Source: JBLHKT01 sp043101615 (GTDB lineage Bacteria; Planctomycetota; Phycisphaerae; Phycisphaerales; UBA1924). Taken from it: a DNA stretch of 63,228 nt. Made by a program: the position numbers and the translations under genes. Within the stretch, counting starts at the first letter, position 1, and the number at the start of each line of letters is the position of its first letter. This document shows positions 1-9,277 of this stretch, piece after piece. The notes under the pieces are model-generated. The model did not search any database and was not told the origin of the DNA. It saw only the letters and a program-made list of their open reading frames with translations. The DNA lies in contig JBICID010000092.1 of the NCBI GenBank assembly GCA_043101615.1, positions 1 through 63,228 of the forward strand. Reading direction: 5' to 3'.

Positions 1-1130
<1,130 letters not shown>

Positions 1131-1606
1131 AATATCGTTGCACGACGAGCGGGAAACCCGCTCGCCGATCGCTTCAATCAAAGCCGATCCGACTGAACCC
1201 GGTCGTGCCTGTTGCCAGGGCGTACCGGGCCGGTCTCCATCCAACAGCCGGTGTACGCACAAGCTGCCGAATGCCCGAGGCGACTAAACCTCGGGAGTGT
1301 CTCATCACTCAAAGATCAGTCCTCCGCCGGGGTGGCGGAGGGGGCTGTTCACAACACAAAAGTGTGAGACGATGGCAGGGCCTGTGAAACCCAGCCACCA
1401 GCACTTGATCGACGAGCACCGGCCACGCTTGATGGCCCCGGGTGTGTTCCCGGTATGCTCGCCGCACACTCTCGCGGTGAACCCAACTGTTCACTTGCCA
1501 AGGAAGGAGTGGGGGACGCCCGTCCGGACGCCGCCCCGGCCACGCGAAGTGGCGAGGGATATCGTAGCCGTCACCCCCGTTTGGTCAAAACCGCGGGCCA
1601 AAAAAG
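1131..1606 (-). other. 16S rRNA leader region
   Basis: This 475-base stretch between the comF-like stop codon and 16S holds no credible gene. It contains three perfect hairpins: an 8-bp stem with an AAA loop at 1146-1164, CCCGAGG/CCTCGGG at 1274-1295, and CCTCCGCC/GGCGGAGG at 1321-1341. I read it as the transcribed rRNA leader; such leaders often carry processing or antitermination structures, but no known boxA-like element was recognised here. Confidence 0.6.
1561..1588 (-). promoter_or_regulatory. Putative rRNA promoter
   Basis: On the minus strand a -35 box TTGACC (1583-1588) and a -10 box TACGAT (1561-1566) are separated by 16 bases. They lie about 20 bases beyond the comF-like stop codon and point at the 16S gene. 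The predicted start near 1554 gives a leader of about 420 bases. Spacing and boxes match other candidate promoters in this window. Confidence 0.55.
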
Positions 1607-2545
1607 TCAAGATTGTCGACCCGCATCGGGCGACCCCGCACCCCCGGATTCGCCAGAAACCCCCTCCGCGACACCGGGAACGCCCCTCCGACGCGGGTCC
1701 GGCACCACCGCCACCGGAGCCGCCCACACCCGCTCCACCGGCACATGCCCGCGCTGGCTCGCACGTCGCACCCCGCGCACCGTCCGGGCCGCCTCGATCA
1801 GGGTGGCCCCCGTCGTCCGGATGTCGTCCACCAGCACCACCAGCCGGGCCTCGCCCAGCACCGCCGCGTCCCCGCGACGCCGGAACACCCCGCGCACGTT
1901 CAGGGCCCGCTGGCTCCTGGGCACCGACGTCTGGCTCGGGCCGTGACGCCGGCTCAGCCCCCGCACCACCCGCGCCCCCGACGCGGACGCCACCCCTCGC
2001 GCGATCACCAGCGTGTGGTCGATCCCGCGCGACACCCGGTGACGACGGCTCGTCGGCACCGGCACGATCGCCACCCCGCTCGGGGGGATCTCGTACCGCT
2101 CGAACGCCTCACGCAGGCGCTCACCCAGCGCACGCCCGAGCTGTGTTCCCACCAGCCGCCACCCCGCGAACTTCACGTCCCGCACAGCGTCACCCAGCAC
2201 CCCCTCGTCGTCACCCAGGCAGACGCACCGCCCCCACGGCAATGTCGCGTCACGACACGACGCGCACCCGTCCCCGTCCGACTCGTGCGCCCCGATCCCC
2301 GTCCCGCACCGCCAGCAGCGGGTCTCGACCGCGGCCGGCGACCACCCCTCCAGCTCCGCACGGCGACGGAAACTCCGCGACCGCACCCCGATCCAGGCCT
2401 CCTCGAACGACTCGAGCAGGCGTGCGCGGGCCGGCACGACCGTGGGAGCGGGCTTGGGCTCGAGCACCGAGGCGGGCGGGGCGTCCCCGGGGCTCCTCGG
2501 GGGCCACCGGAACCGGGACTCGGCTTCGGGTCGGGCGTTGTCCAT
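1607..2545 (-). CDS. ComF-family phosphoribosyltransferase-like protein
   Basis: 312 residues. The N-terminal third carries a four-cysteine cluster (CWRCGTG, then CASC and a nearby Cys), as in ComF proteins. The C-terminal half has the PRTase signature VVLVDDIRTTGATL with conserved Asp-Asp, preceded by VPVPTSRRHRVSRG. ComF proteins act in DNA uptake in transformable bacteria, but many homologues sit in non-competent species with unknown substrates. I chose the ATG at 2545 because it follows the mcsB stop codon by only two bases (TGACGATG), implying translational coupling; a longer open frame upstream overlaps mcsB and is a shadow. It is the last gene of mcsA-mcsB-comF. No terminator is visible before the rRNA promoter, so read-through is possible. 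Confidence 0.85.
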   Translation of the reverse strand: MDNARPEAESRFRWPPRSPGDAPPASVLEPKPAPTVVPARARLLESFEEAWIGVRSRSFRRRAELEGWSPAAVETRCWRCGTGIGAHESDGDGCASCRDATLPWGRCVCLGDDEGVLGDAVRDVKFAGWRLVGTQLGRALGERLREAFERYEIPPSGVAIVPVPTSRRHRVSRGIDHTLVIARGVASASGARVVRGLSRRHGPSQTSVPRSQRALNVRGVFRRRGDAAVLGEARLVVLVDDIRTTGATLIEAARTVRGVRRASQRGHVPVERVWAAPVAVVPDPRRRGVPGVAEGVSGESGGAGSPDAGRQS

Positions 2546-2547
2546 CG

Positions 2548-3648
2548 TCAAGCGCCCAGGCGCGTGCGGATCAGCGTGGCCCGCTCGATGCGGCGCTCCT
2601 GCTGGTCCAGCGTGCGTCCGACGGCCCGCTGCAGGTGCGCCGGCTGCACCGCCAGCATCAGCCGGTTGATCTCGACCGGGTCGATGTCGGCCACCAGCCC
2701 CAGCGACGTGCCCAGCCGGGCCAGCCCCAGCAGGTCCAGCGACTCGGACGTCGCCATCAGGCGCGCCGACCGCAGCGTCGCGCACGCCCGGTGCACCCGG
2801 TCCTCCAGCCACACCCGGCGCGTCCGCAGCAGCTCCTTGCGGGCGTGGCGTTCGTAGTCGATCACGCGCGGCACGATGTCCCGCTCCATCTCGTGCAGCA
2901 GCACTTTCTCGCTCTTGCCCAGCGTCGTCTGGTTCGAGAGCTGGTAGAGGTCGCCCGCGGCGTCGCTGCCCTCCCCGTGGAACCCGCGCACCGCCAGCGA
3001 CATGTCCACCGCCGCGTGCTTGACCTTGTCGATCTCGCCGGTCAGCTTCAGGCCCACCAGGTGCAGCATCACGCTGAAGCGGATGCCCGTCCCCACGTTC
3101 GTGGGGCAGCAGGTCAGGTACCCGAACCGGGGGTGGAAGGCGTAGTCCAGCCCCGCCTCGATCTGGTCGTCGATGTCGTTGAGGGCCGCGGCCGCCTCGG
3201 TCAACGCCAGCCCGGACCGGATCGCCTGCATCCGCAGGTGATCCTCCTCGTTCACCATCACGCTCTGGCGCTCGTCGGGCAGCCCGATCGCCACCGCCCG
3301 CGGGCGGTCGGTCGAGCCAGGCTGGCCGGTCACCTTCCCGCGCGCGTGCTGGCGGCTGACGAGCTGGCGCTCCACGAGCAGGTCACGCTCCGTGTCGTTC
3401 AGGTCGCGCAGGTCCACCCACATCACCGAGTCCGCCAGCGACACGTCCATCAGGCGTGCGTGCGCGAGCTGCAGCACCTCCATCTGCTGCTCGGGCGTCG
3501 CGGTCGTCTGGAACGGGTAGCCCGCCAGGTTGCGGGCCAGTCGCACGCGGCTGGACATCACCACGTCCGCCGCGGCGCCCTCGCCCCGAAGCCACTCCGC
3601 CCCGCGATCGAACACGGGCAGGCCGCCCTGGTCGCCGCTCTCAACCAT
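2548..3648 (-). CDS. mcsB: Protein arginine kinase McsB
   Basis: 366 residues, the usual length for McsB. It belongs to the guanidino (ATP:guanido) kinase fold. Visible motifs are the nucleotide-binding SSRVRLARN near residue 31, VNEEDHLR, CCPTNVGTGIRFSVMLHL with the catalytic-loop Cys, and RGFHGEGS. In Firmicutes McsB phosphorylates arginines on misfolded or repressor proteins, marking them for ClpCP; McsA activates it. Here it lies 12 bases downstream of mcsA. Neither ctsR nor clpC is in the window, so the partner protease and the regulatory wiring are not visible. Starts at ATG. Confidence 0.96.
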   Translation of the reverse strand: MVESGDQGGLPVFDRGAEWLRGEGAAADVVMSSRVRLARNLAGYPFQTTATPEQQMEVLQLAHARLMDVSLADSVMWVDLRDLNDTERDLLVERQLVSRQHARGKVTGQPGSTDRPRAVAIGLPDERQSVMVNEEDHLRMQAIRSGLALTEAAAALNDIDDQIEAGLDYAFHPRFGYLTCCPTNVGTGIRFSVMLHLVGLKLTGEIDKVKHAAVDMSLAVRGFHGEGSDAAGDLYQLSNQTTLGKSEKVLLHEMERDIVPRVIDYERHARKELLRTRRVWLEDRVHRACATLRSARLMATSESLDLLGLARLGTSLGLVADIDPVEINRLMLAVQPAHLQRAVGRTLDQQERRIERATLIRTRLGA

Positions 3649-3660
3649 GGCGAGCCCCCA

Positions 3661-4230
3661 TCACGCGTCCCCCTCCGAGAGCAGGGTGCGGAGCTGCTCG
3701 ATCTCCTGCTTGATCTCCGCCGCCCGCTCGTACTTCTCCCCCTGCACCGCCGAGTGCAGCGCCTTGTGCAGCTCCGCGAGCCGCCTGGTCCGCTCCGCCG
3801 GATCGCCCAGGATCGTCTCGAGCCGCCCGCCCCCGCGACTGTCCTCCAGCGCACGCTTCGGGATCTTGCCCACGTGGTGCGACCCGCCCTCGTGCGCCCG
3901 CTCGATCAGCGGGCCCAGCCGCTCCTCGAACGCGCTGTAGCAGTCCGGGCAGCCCAGCAGCCCGGTCTGCTTGAACTTGGCGTAGGTCGTCCCGCACGAG
4001 GCGCACGACGGCGTGCCGGGCGCCCCCTTCCCCGGCGCGGTCGGCCCGCCCACCATGAACTTGCCGATCAGCTCGCTCACCGGGGCCGGCACGGACTCCT
4101 GGGGCTTCTCCGGCGGACCGCCCCCAGCGGCGCACACCTCGCACAGGTGCTTCTCACGCTTCGTGTTGGAAGCGTCGATCAGCACCTCGTGGATCGTGGC
4201 CTCGCGTTGCCCGCAGTTCTCGCACAGCAC
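3661..4230 (-). CDS. mcsA: McsA, zinc-binding activator of McsB
   Basis: 189 residues. Several CxxC pairs are visible: CENC at the N terminus, CEVC near residue 30, CASC near 77 and CPDC near 94, consistent with the zinc modules of McsA. The last 45 residues form a UVR-type helical hairpin (LAELHKALHSAVQGEKYERAAEIKQEI region). The start is GTG at 4230, giving VLCENCGQ, with GGGAG about nine bases upstream. It heads the mcsA-mcsB-comF run. In Firmicutes McsA is an adaptor and activator for McsB; the same role is inferred here from the direct linkage. Confidence 0.93.
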   Translation of the reverse strand: MLCENCGQREATIHEVLIDASNTKREKHLCEVCAAGGGPPEKPQESVPAPVSELIGKFMVGGPTAPGKGAPGTPSCASCGTTYAKFKQTGLLGCPDCYSAFEERLGPLIERAHEGGSHHVGKIPKRALEDSRGGGRLETILGDPAERTRRLAELHKALHSAVQGEKYERAAEIKQEIEQLRTLLSEGDA

Positions 4231-4338
4231 CGGTCGCTCCCGCCCGGACGCCTCGACGCGCCCGCTCGCTGAATCCTAACCGGAAACCGGCCCGGATCAG
4301 GGTTTCACCCGGAATTCCCGCGTACCGCGCGGCGCACG

Positions 4339-4364
4339 AAAAAGGCCGTGCACAACGCACGGCC
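4339..4364 (-). terminator. Rho-independent terminator after rpmB
   Basis: On the minus strand GGCCGTGC-GTTGT-GCACGGCC forms a perfect 8-bp stem followed by TTTTT. It lies 26 bases past the rpmB stop codon and separates rpmB from mcsA. Confidence 0.85.
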
Positions 4365-4389
4365 CGTGTGACTCAGCCAAGGGGCACGC

Positions 4390-4677
4390 TCAGTCGACCT
4401 GCTTCTGGTCGCGTGTGTAGCCATACTTGCGCTTCAGCGGCTTGACGACCAGCCCGGTGCGGATCGCACGCGTCGAGGCCTTGATCCGCTTGGTCCGGCT
4501 GTTGCCCTTCTCGTCGGTGATCACCGCGTTCACGGTCTGCAGGTTCGGCTTGAAGGTGCGACGGCTGATGCCGGTGGTCTTCAGGCCGAAACCGCCCTTG
4601 GTGATCTTGGCGCCGCCGTAGGCACGCTTCTTGCCGAAGGTCGTCTTCTTGCCGGTAAAGTGGCACTCGTAGGGCAT
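4390..4677 (-). CDS. rpmB: 50S ribosomal protein bL28
   Basis: 95 residues. The N terminus MPYECHFTGKKTTFGKKRAY and the central ISRRTFKPNLQTVNAV match the bL28 pattern (TGK near the start, then RxFxPNLQ). The C-terminal part is rich in Lys and Arg. This is a structural protein of the large subunit near the E site. It stands as a single-gene unit with its own promoter (4717-4744) and terminator. ATG start. Confidence 0.96.
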   Translation of the reverse strand: MPYECHFTGKKTTFGKKRAYGGAKITKGGFGLKTTGISRRTFKPNLQTVNAVITDEKGNSRTKRIKASTRAIRTGLVVKPLKRKYGYTRDQKQVD

Positions 4678-4716
4678 GGGTCACCTCTCGAATCCCGACC
4701 GCATCGCCGGGCCGCA

Positions 4717-4744
4717 ATGCTAGCCCGCTCCCCCGCCCCGGCAA
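4717..4744 (-). promoter_or_regulatory. Putative rpmB promoter
   Basis: On the minus strand TTGCCG (4739-4744) is followed after 16 bases by TAGCAT (4717-4722). The start site would fall near 4710, giving a leader of about 30 bases before the rpmB ATG at 4677. Confidence 0.55.
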
Positions 4745-4769
4745 GTGCCTCGCCCCGCCCGATTTGCCC

Positions 4770-5936
4770 TCACGCCCGAGACAGGTCCTGTCGCTTCAGC
4801 ATCAGCTCCAGCGTCTGGGCCACCATGTCCACCTCGCGCTCCGTCAATCCCCCGAAGAACGGCAGCGCGATCGTCCGCTGGCTCACGCTCTCGGCGATCG
4901 GCATCGAGGGAGGCGATCCCGCGAACAGCTCGGCGAAGTACGGCTGCTGGTGGATGCACGGGAAGTAGTCCCCCGCCCCCACCTCGTGGTTCCGCAGCCC
5001 GTGGATGATCCGGTCCCGCTCGTCACGACCGAACCCGGCCGCGAGCCGAACAACAAACACGAACCAGCTCATCTCAGCGTCCCGGCTCACCGTCGGCAGC
5101 ACCAGGTCCGTGTTGGACAGCAGCCGGTTCACGTACATCCGCGCCACCCGCTGGCGGCCCTCGATCAGCTCGTCCAGCCGGCGCATCTGCGCGACCCCCA
5201 ACGCCGCGGTCACCTCCGACATCCGGTAGTTGAACCCCAGACGCTCGTGCGTCAGCCACGAGCCCTGGTCCGCGTTCCGCCCGCGATGGGCCGGCACCGC
5301 CCGCCCCTGGTTCCGCAGGCTGCGGCACTCGTCGGCCAGCCGGTCGTCGTCGGTCACGATCATCCCGCCCTCGCCGGTGCACACCTGCTTGTTGGGATAG
5401 AAGCCGAACACCCCGGCCCGGCCGAAGCTCCCGCACGCCTTGCCCTTCAATCGCGTCCCCAGCGCCTCGCAGCTGTCCTCCACCAGCGGGATCTCGTGCT
5501 TGGCGGCGATCCGGGCGTACTCGTCGAAGTGCTCCGGGTTCCCGAACGCCTCGACCGCCAGGATCGCCCTGGTCCGGGGCGTGATCGCCGCCTCGATCCT
5601 CGACGGGTCCAGGTTCAGGCTCCGCGGGCAGATGTCCACGAAGACCGGCGTCGCCCCCACGTACAGGATCGCGTTGGCCGAGGCCACAAACGAGAACGGC
5701 GTCGTGATCACCTCGTCCCCCGCCCCGATCCCCAGCGCCCGCAGCACCAGGTGCAGCGCCGCCGTGCCCGAGCTCACCGCCACCGCGTGACGCGTCTCGC
5801 ACCGCCCGGCCACCAGCCCCTCGAACGCCTCCTGCATCGGCCCGATCGACAGGCGACCGGAGCGCAGCACCTGCAGCACCAGCTCCTCTTCCAGCAGGCT
5901 CAGGTCCGGACGGCTGAGGGGGATCTCGATCGACAT
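4770..5936 (-). CDS. DegT/DnrJ/EryC1/StrS-family PLP aminotransferase
   Basis: 388 residues, typical for the family, which transaminates nucleotide-linked keto sugars for LPS, O-antigen or glycoprotein sugars. Visible features are SSGTAALHLVLRAL near 55-68 (PLP phosphate site), VEDSCEALG with the cofactor Asp at 154, FGFYPNKQVCTGEGG with the Schiff-base Lys at 183, and NYRMSEVTAALG further on. ATG at 5936 gives MSIEIPLSRP, the expected N terminus (SRPD is common); the longer open frame upstream runs into dnaA. It lies 71 bases downstream of dnaA and may be co-transcribed. The exact sugar substrate cannot be told from the sequence. Confidence 0.93.
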   Translation of the reverse strand: MSIEIPLSRPDLSLLEEELVLQVLRSGRLSIGPMQEAFEGLVAGRCETRHAVAVSSGTAALHLVLRALGIGAGDEVITTPFSFVASANAILYVGATPVFVDICPRSLNLDPSRIEAAITPRTRAILAVEAFGNPEHFDEYARIAAKHEIPLVEDSCEALGTRLKGKACGSFGRAGVFGFYPNKQVCTGEGGMIVTDDDRLADECRSLRNQGRAVPAHRGRNADQGSWLTHERLGFNYRMSEVTAALGVAQMRRLDELIEGRQRVARMYVNRLLSNTDLVLPTVSRDAEMSWFVFVVRLAAGFGRDERDRIIHGLRNHEVGAGDYFPCIHQQPYFAELFAGSPPSMPIAESVSQRTIALPFFGGLTEREVDMVAQTLELMLKRQDLSRA

Positions 5937-6007
5937 GGCTCCCTCTTCGGCTCCACGCCCACGCGGGCACGACTCAGTGTACGTCCCCGCGGGCGACCGG
6001 CGGCGCG

Positions 6008-7570
6008 TCAGGACGCGTGCCGGCGACGGGCCACCGACGCCAGCCGGTCCGCCGCCTGCTCGATGCTCAGACCGTCGTACGCGCAGGCCGCCTCGATCGC
6101 ACGCCCCTCGCGGGCCTGACGCTCGATCGTGTTGTGCTGCGTGATCACCGTCGAGTGGTTGCTGCGGCGCATCGCACGCGCGATCTCCGGGTAGCTCAGG
6201 TTCGTGTGCAGACGCGCCACCAGCACCGCCAGCGACCGGGCCAGCACCACCCGGCGCACCCGCGTCCGCCCGGTGAACTCCGCCGGCTCGACGCCCAGCT
6301 CCGAGCACGCCGCGTGGATGATGTCCCGCACCGACAGCGGCCCGAGACGCGCAGGCTCGGTCGCACCGCCCCCGCGGGCCGCCACCGCGCGCGCCGCCGT
6401 CTCGATCCCGATCGATCCGACGCCCCCGCCCTCGAAACGCCAGATCGCCTCGGTCTGCGCCACCAGCCCCTCCAGCTCACGCACGCCGCCCGTCACCCCC
6501 CCGATCCGGACCGAGCCCTCCGCCAGCACGCGGCACGCCTCGTCGTCCATCGGCAGACGCCTCCGGTCGCTCACCGCACGCGCGATCCGGGCACGCAGGC
6601 CCGCCTCCGGCGCGTCCAGGCGCACCACCAGCCCGCCCGACAGGCGGGACCGCAGCCCCGCGTGCAGCGACTCCACGCTCGAAGGCGGCTCGTCGGACAC
6701 CAGCGCGATCCGGGCGCTCGCCGCCGTCAGCGCCCGCAGCGTCTGCACCAGCTCGTGCTGCGACTTGGCCTTCCCCGCGATGTTGTGCACGTCGTCCAGG
6801 CACAGCAGGTCCAGCTCGTTGTGGCGGCGCCGGAACTCGCCCATCGTTCCGTTCCGCACCGAGGCGACGTACTCGCTGATGTACCGCTCGCTGTCGGTCA
6901 CACGCACACGCGCCGCGGGCAGGCCCGCGCGGAACTCCGTCGCGATCGCGTGCAGCAGGTGCGTCTTGCCCACCCCGCACGGGCCGTGGATCAGCAGCAG
7001 CGGGTCCGGGCAGTCGCCGCGGGCGAACCGGCGCGACGCCTCGAACGCGACCTCGTTGGACCGGCCCACCACGAACGACTCGAAGCGGTGATGCGCCGGC
7101 AGCGACGGGCGACGCGACGCCTGCGGCCCACGCGACACGGGCGCACGCTCCGCACGAGCGGGCGCCGACTCGGCGGGCGTGGCCGCGGTCTCGATCGTCA
7201 CCCGCCCCGCGCCGTGCGCCGTCGCCAGCTCCTCGAGCGTGCCCGCGAAGCGGCGCTCGATCTGGTCGGCTAAGAAGCGGTTCGCGACGCGGACCGTCAG
7301 CCCGTCACGCTCGAACCGCAGGCGTGTCTGATCCCCGAAGTACCGGCCCGCGGGGCCCGCCCCGATCCGGTCGACCAGGCTCGCGTGCAGCGCACGCTCC
7401 GTCTCGCCCGCGTCACGCGAGCGGGCGGCGCCCGATCCATTGGACGCGCCGCCGGTCTGGCGACGCTCGTCCCCGGGTCGCCCGAACTCCGTTCCGGCCT
7501 GCTCCCGATTCGTCCTGGTTGGCCGAGTTCCCTCGGCGGCTCTTGCTTCGTGACACCGTTCCACGGTCAC
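6008..7570 (-). CDS. dnaA: Chromosomal replication initiator DnaA
   Basis: About 520 residues. Domain I spans roughly 58-120 (LTVRVANRFLADQIERRF matches the usual NRF segment), with a disordered linker to about 160. AAA+ domain: Walker A GPCGVGKT near 196-203, Walker B LDLLCLDDVHN, then sensor motifs. The C-terminal DNA-binding domain carries RRSNHSTVI, a variant of the DnaA signature (commonly GGRDHTTV), with the basic-loop and helix context intact. The start is uncertain: the frame is open to 8038. I prefer GTG at 7570 because AGGA lies five bases upstream; GTGs at 7588 and 7564 are alternatives. This leaves a basic, low-complexity extension of about 55 residues before domain I, which is unusual. 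Confidence 0.93.
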   Translation of the reverse strand: MTVERCHEARAAEGTRPTRTNREQAGTEFGRPGDERRQTGGASNGSGAARSRDAGETERALHASLVDRIGAGPAGRYFGDQTRLRFERDGLTVRVANRFLADQIERRFAGTLEELATAHGAGRVTIETAATPAESAPARAERAPVSRGPQASRRPSLPAHHRFESFVVGRSNEVAFEASRRFARGDCPDPLLLIHGPCGVGKTHLLHAIATEFRAGLPAARVRVTDSERYISEYVASVRNGTMGEFRRRHNELDLLCLDDVHNIAGKAKSQHELVQTLRALTAASARIALVSDEPPSSVESLHAGLRSRLSGGLVVRLDAPEAGLRARIARAVSDRRRLPMDDEACRVLAEGSVRIGGVTGGVRELEGLVAQTEAIWRFEGGGVGSIGIETAARAVAARGGGATEPARLGPLSVRDIIHAACSELGVEPAEFTGRTRVRRVVLARSLAVLVARLHTNLSYPEIARAMRRSNHSTVITQHNTIERQAREGRAIEAACAYDGLSIEQAADRLASVARRRHAS

Positions 7571-8099
7571 ACCCGTCCTGGATTTCACACCGGCCGGTCC
7601 GGGAGACGCCGCAGCGCCGTGCTTCCCTGCGGCCGAGACGTCGCGGCATCGTGCCCCGGCGCCTCGGTCGCGGCCCGGAAAGGCCGTCGTCCATGTACTG
7701 AGCGGTCCGTGCCTCCGGCTGGAACCCGACCCTCTCGCGTGCTGTGCGCACACCAACCGCCGACCCGGCCTGTCGCCGTCCGGGCGAGGGATCGTCGTGA
7801 TCCGAACTCGCTGGGTGATGCCAACACGAGGGAGGGCCGTGAGAGCCCCGCCGCCGGTCGCTTTCCCTGACCGGCGGGCAGACAGTACACACTCAACGCG
7901 ATCGATCCAAACGCGAAATTCACGATCGCGCCGGGGGTCTCCCCGATGGCGCAATGCGTTCAAGCACTTAGGGCCCGAAAACAAAATCAATCCACAGCCC
8001 GCCCCGAATCTGGACGTGGTGTGGATAGCCGTGTGCACGACACCTCAGCACACCCACTCGCGCACCCGACGCTCCACGAGCACCCGGACCGGCGCGCGT
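7571..8099. other. Intergenic region upstream of dnaA with DnaA-box-like sites
   Basis: No convincing gene is seen here. Two DnaA-box-like nonamers face each other: CAATCCACA on the plus strand (7988-7996, 7 of 9 to TTATCCACA) and CTATCCACA on the minus strand (8020-8028, 8 of 9). A locally A+T-rich patch (about 7976-7990) lies beside the first. This could be a dnaA autoregulatory site or part of an origin; only two boxes are visible, so an origin is not established. Open frames on both strands here have unnatural composition. Confidence 0.4.
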
Positions 8100-9083
8100 T
8101 CACAGCCCCTTGATGTACGCCAGCTTGGTGTCGAAACGCTCGAACCCGAACCGCTCGTACAGACGCAGCGCCGGCCCGTTGCGCTCGTCCACCGCGCACG
8201 TCAGCGTCGGCTCGGGCGACAGCGCCGCGGCACGCGCCACCGAGTCACGCAGCAGCAGCCCGCCCAGACCCAGCCCGCGCACCCGCGCCGACAGGCCCAG
8301 GTACACCAGCTCCACCGTGTCCAGCGACGGGTTCCGGTTCAGCAGGCAGCACCCCACCGGCTCCCCGTGCCGGCGCACCAGCCGCCACAGCGCGGGATCG
8401 AACTGCCCCGCCGCGCGATGGCTCTCGATGATGTCCGACAGGTCGCGCAGCCCGCACAGCTCCGGGCAGTCCAGCGTGTCCTCGTACGACGCCAGCAGCG
8501 CCGCCGCCAGCACCGCGTGATCGTCCGGGTCGCCCAGGCGCCCCACCGGCGTCACGCTGATGCCCTCGGGCCACGCCTCCACGCACAGACTGCGGTCCTC
8601 GCGCGTGATCGGGCGACGAAGGTACGACAGCGCCGCGATCCGTGTCAGCCCGCCCCCCTCCAACGCCTCGATCGCCCAGCCCTCCCCCGGCCCCGGCAAC
8701 GCCTGCAGCAGGCGCAGCTCGGGGCGGTGGTCGGTCAGGTGAACCACCGCCGCCCGGACCGCCGCGGCCCGTCGCTCCGCGTCATCGTCCGTTTCGGGCG
8801 TCGCCGCCGGCTCGGACAGGAACAGCACCGCCGTCTTGCCCGGACCGGGCACCGCCAGGCACACCGGGCCCACCGTCTCGCCCACGCGACAGGCGAAGAA
8901 CAGGTCCAGGTCGATCCCGTGCGCCGGCGCCGCCTCGATCAGGTTCCGCGCCCCGCGCGCCTGCCTCACACCGCTGCCGCCCACCAGGCGGGCCGCGGCG
9001 GCCAGCAGCAGCGATCTGGGCACAGGCCCGGCCACCGGGCCGGGGTCGGGCAGAGACTTCAGCTGGTCCGGGGTGGAGGTCAC
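8100..9083 (-). CDS. GNAT-family N-acetyltransferase
   Basis: About 327 residues. The C-terminal half holds a GNAT fold: VYLGLSARVRGLGLGGLLL is the acetyl-CoA-binding R/Q-x-x-G-x-G/A loop, followed by NGPALRLYERFGFERFDTK, the typical final segment. The N-terminal half (roughly 1-150) has no motif I recognise and may be a degenerate second GNAT domain. I place the start at GTG 9083 (VTSTPDQLK) with GAGG upstream; the frame is open to 9278 but that part overlaps the divergent promoter at 9143-9170. Substrate unknown. Confidence 0.8.
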   Translation of the reverse strand: MTSTPDQLKSLPDPGPVAGPVPRSLLLAAAARLVGGSGVRQARGARNLIEAAPAHGIDLDLFFACRVGETVGPVCLAVPGPGKTAVLFLSEPAATPETDDDAERRAAAVRAAVVHLTDHRPELRLLQALPGPGEGWAIEALEGGGLTRIAALSYLRRPITREDRSLCVEAWPEGISVTPVGRLGDPDDHAVLAAALLASYEDTLDCPELCGLRDLSDIIESHRAAGQFDPALWRLVRRHGEPVGCCLLNRNPSLDTVELVYLGLSARVRGLGLGGLLLRDSVARAAALSPEPTLTCAVDERNGPALRLYERFGFERFDTKLAYIKGL

Positions 9084-9142
9084 ACGCGTCGCCTCGGCTC
9101 TGGAAACCCGCCCGCTCGCGCCGGTTGTGTCGGAACCACCGG

Positions 9143-9170
9143 TTGACGGCGTGCGGACCTTCACTAGACT
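9143..9170 (+). promoter_or_regulatory. Putative promoter of the 9278 gene
   Basis: TTGACG (9143-9148), a 16-base spacer, then TAGACT (9165-9170). The predicted start near 9177 gives a leader of about 100 bases. The same TAGACT box with the same spacing recurs at 46185-46212. Confidence 0.65.
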
Positions 9171-9277
9171 ATCGACCCGGCGTGCGGTTTCCCTCCCCGA
9201 GGGGGCGGATTCGTGCGTGGGAAGGCCCGAAACCCAGCACCGACCCTCCGGACCCGGCAAACACACGAGGTTCCCCA

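Noticed and set aside
1297..4272. 991-residue open frame on the plus strand opposite comF-mcsB-mcsA
   Set aside because: Composition is Pro/Arg/His-rich nonsense typical of antisense frames in very G+C-rich DNA; the minus-strand genes have clear family motifs.
7585..7923. 112-residue minus-strand frame before dnaA
   Set aside because: No RBS, no recognisable motif, and composition like neighbouring non-coding sequence.
7571..8038. Upstream extension of dnaA to 8038
   Set aside because: The added residues do not resemble DnaA, and the stretch contains DnaA-box-like sites and an A+T-rich patch, more likely non-coding.
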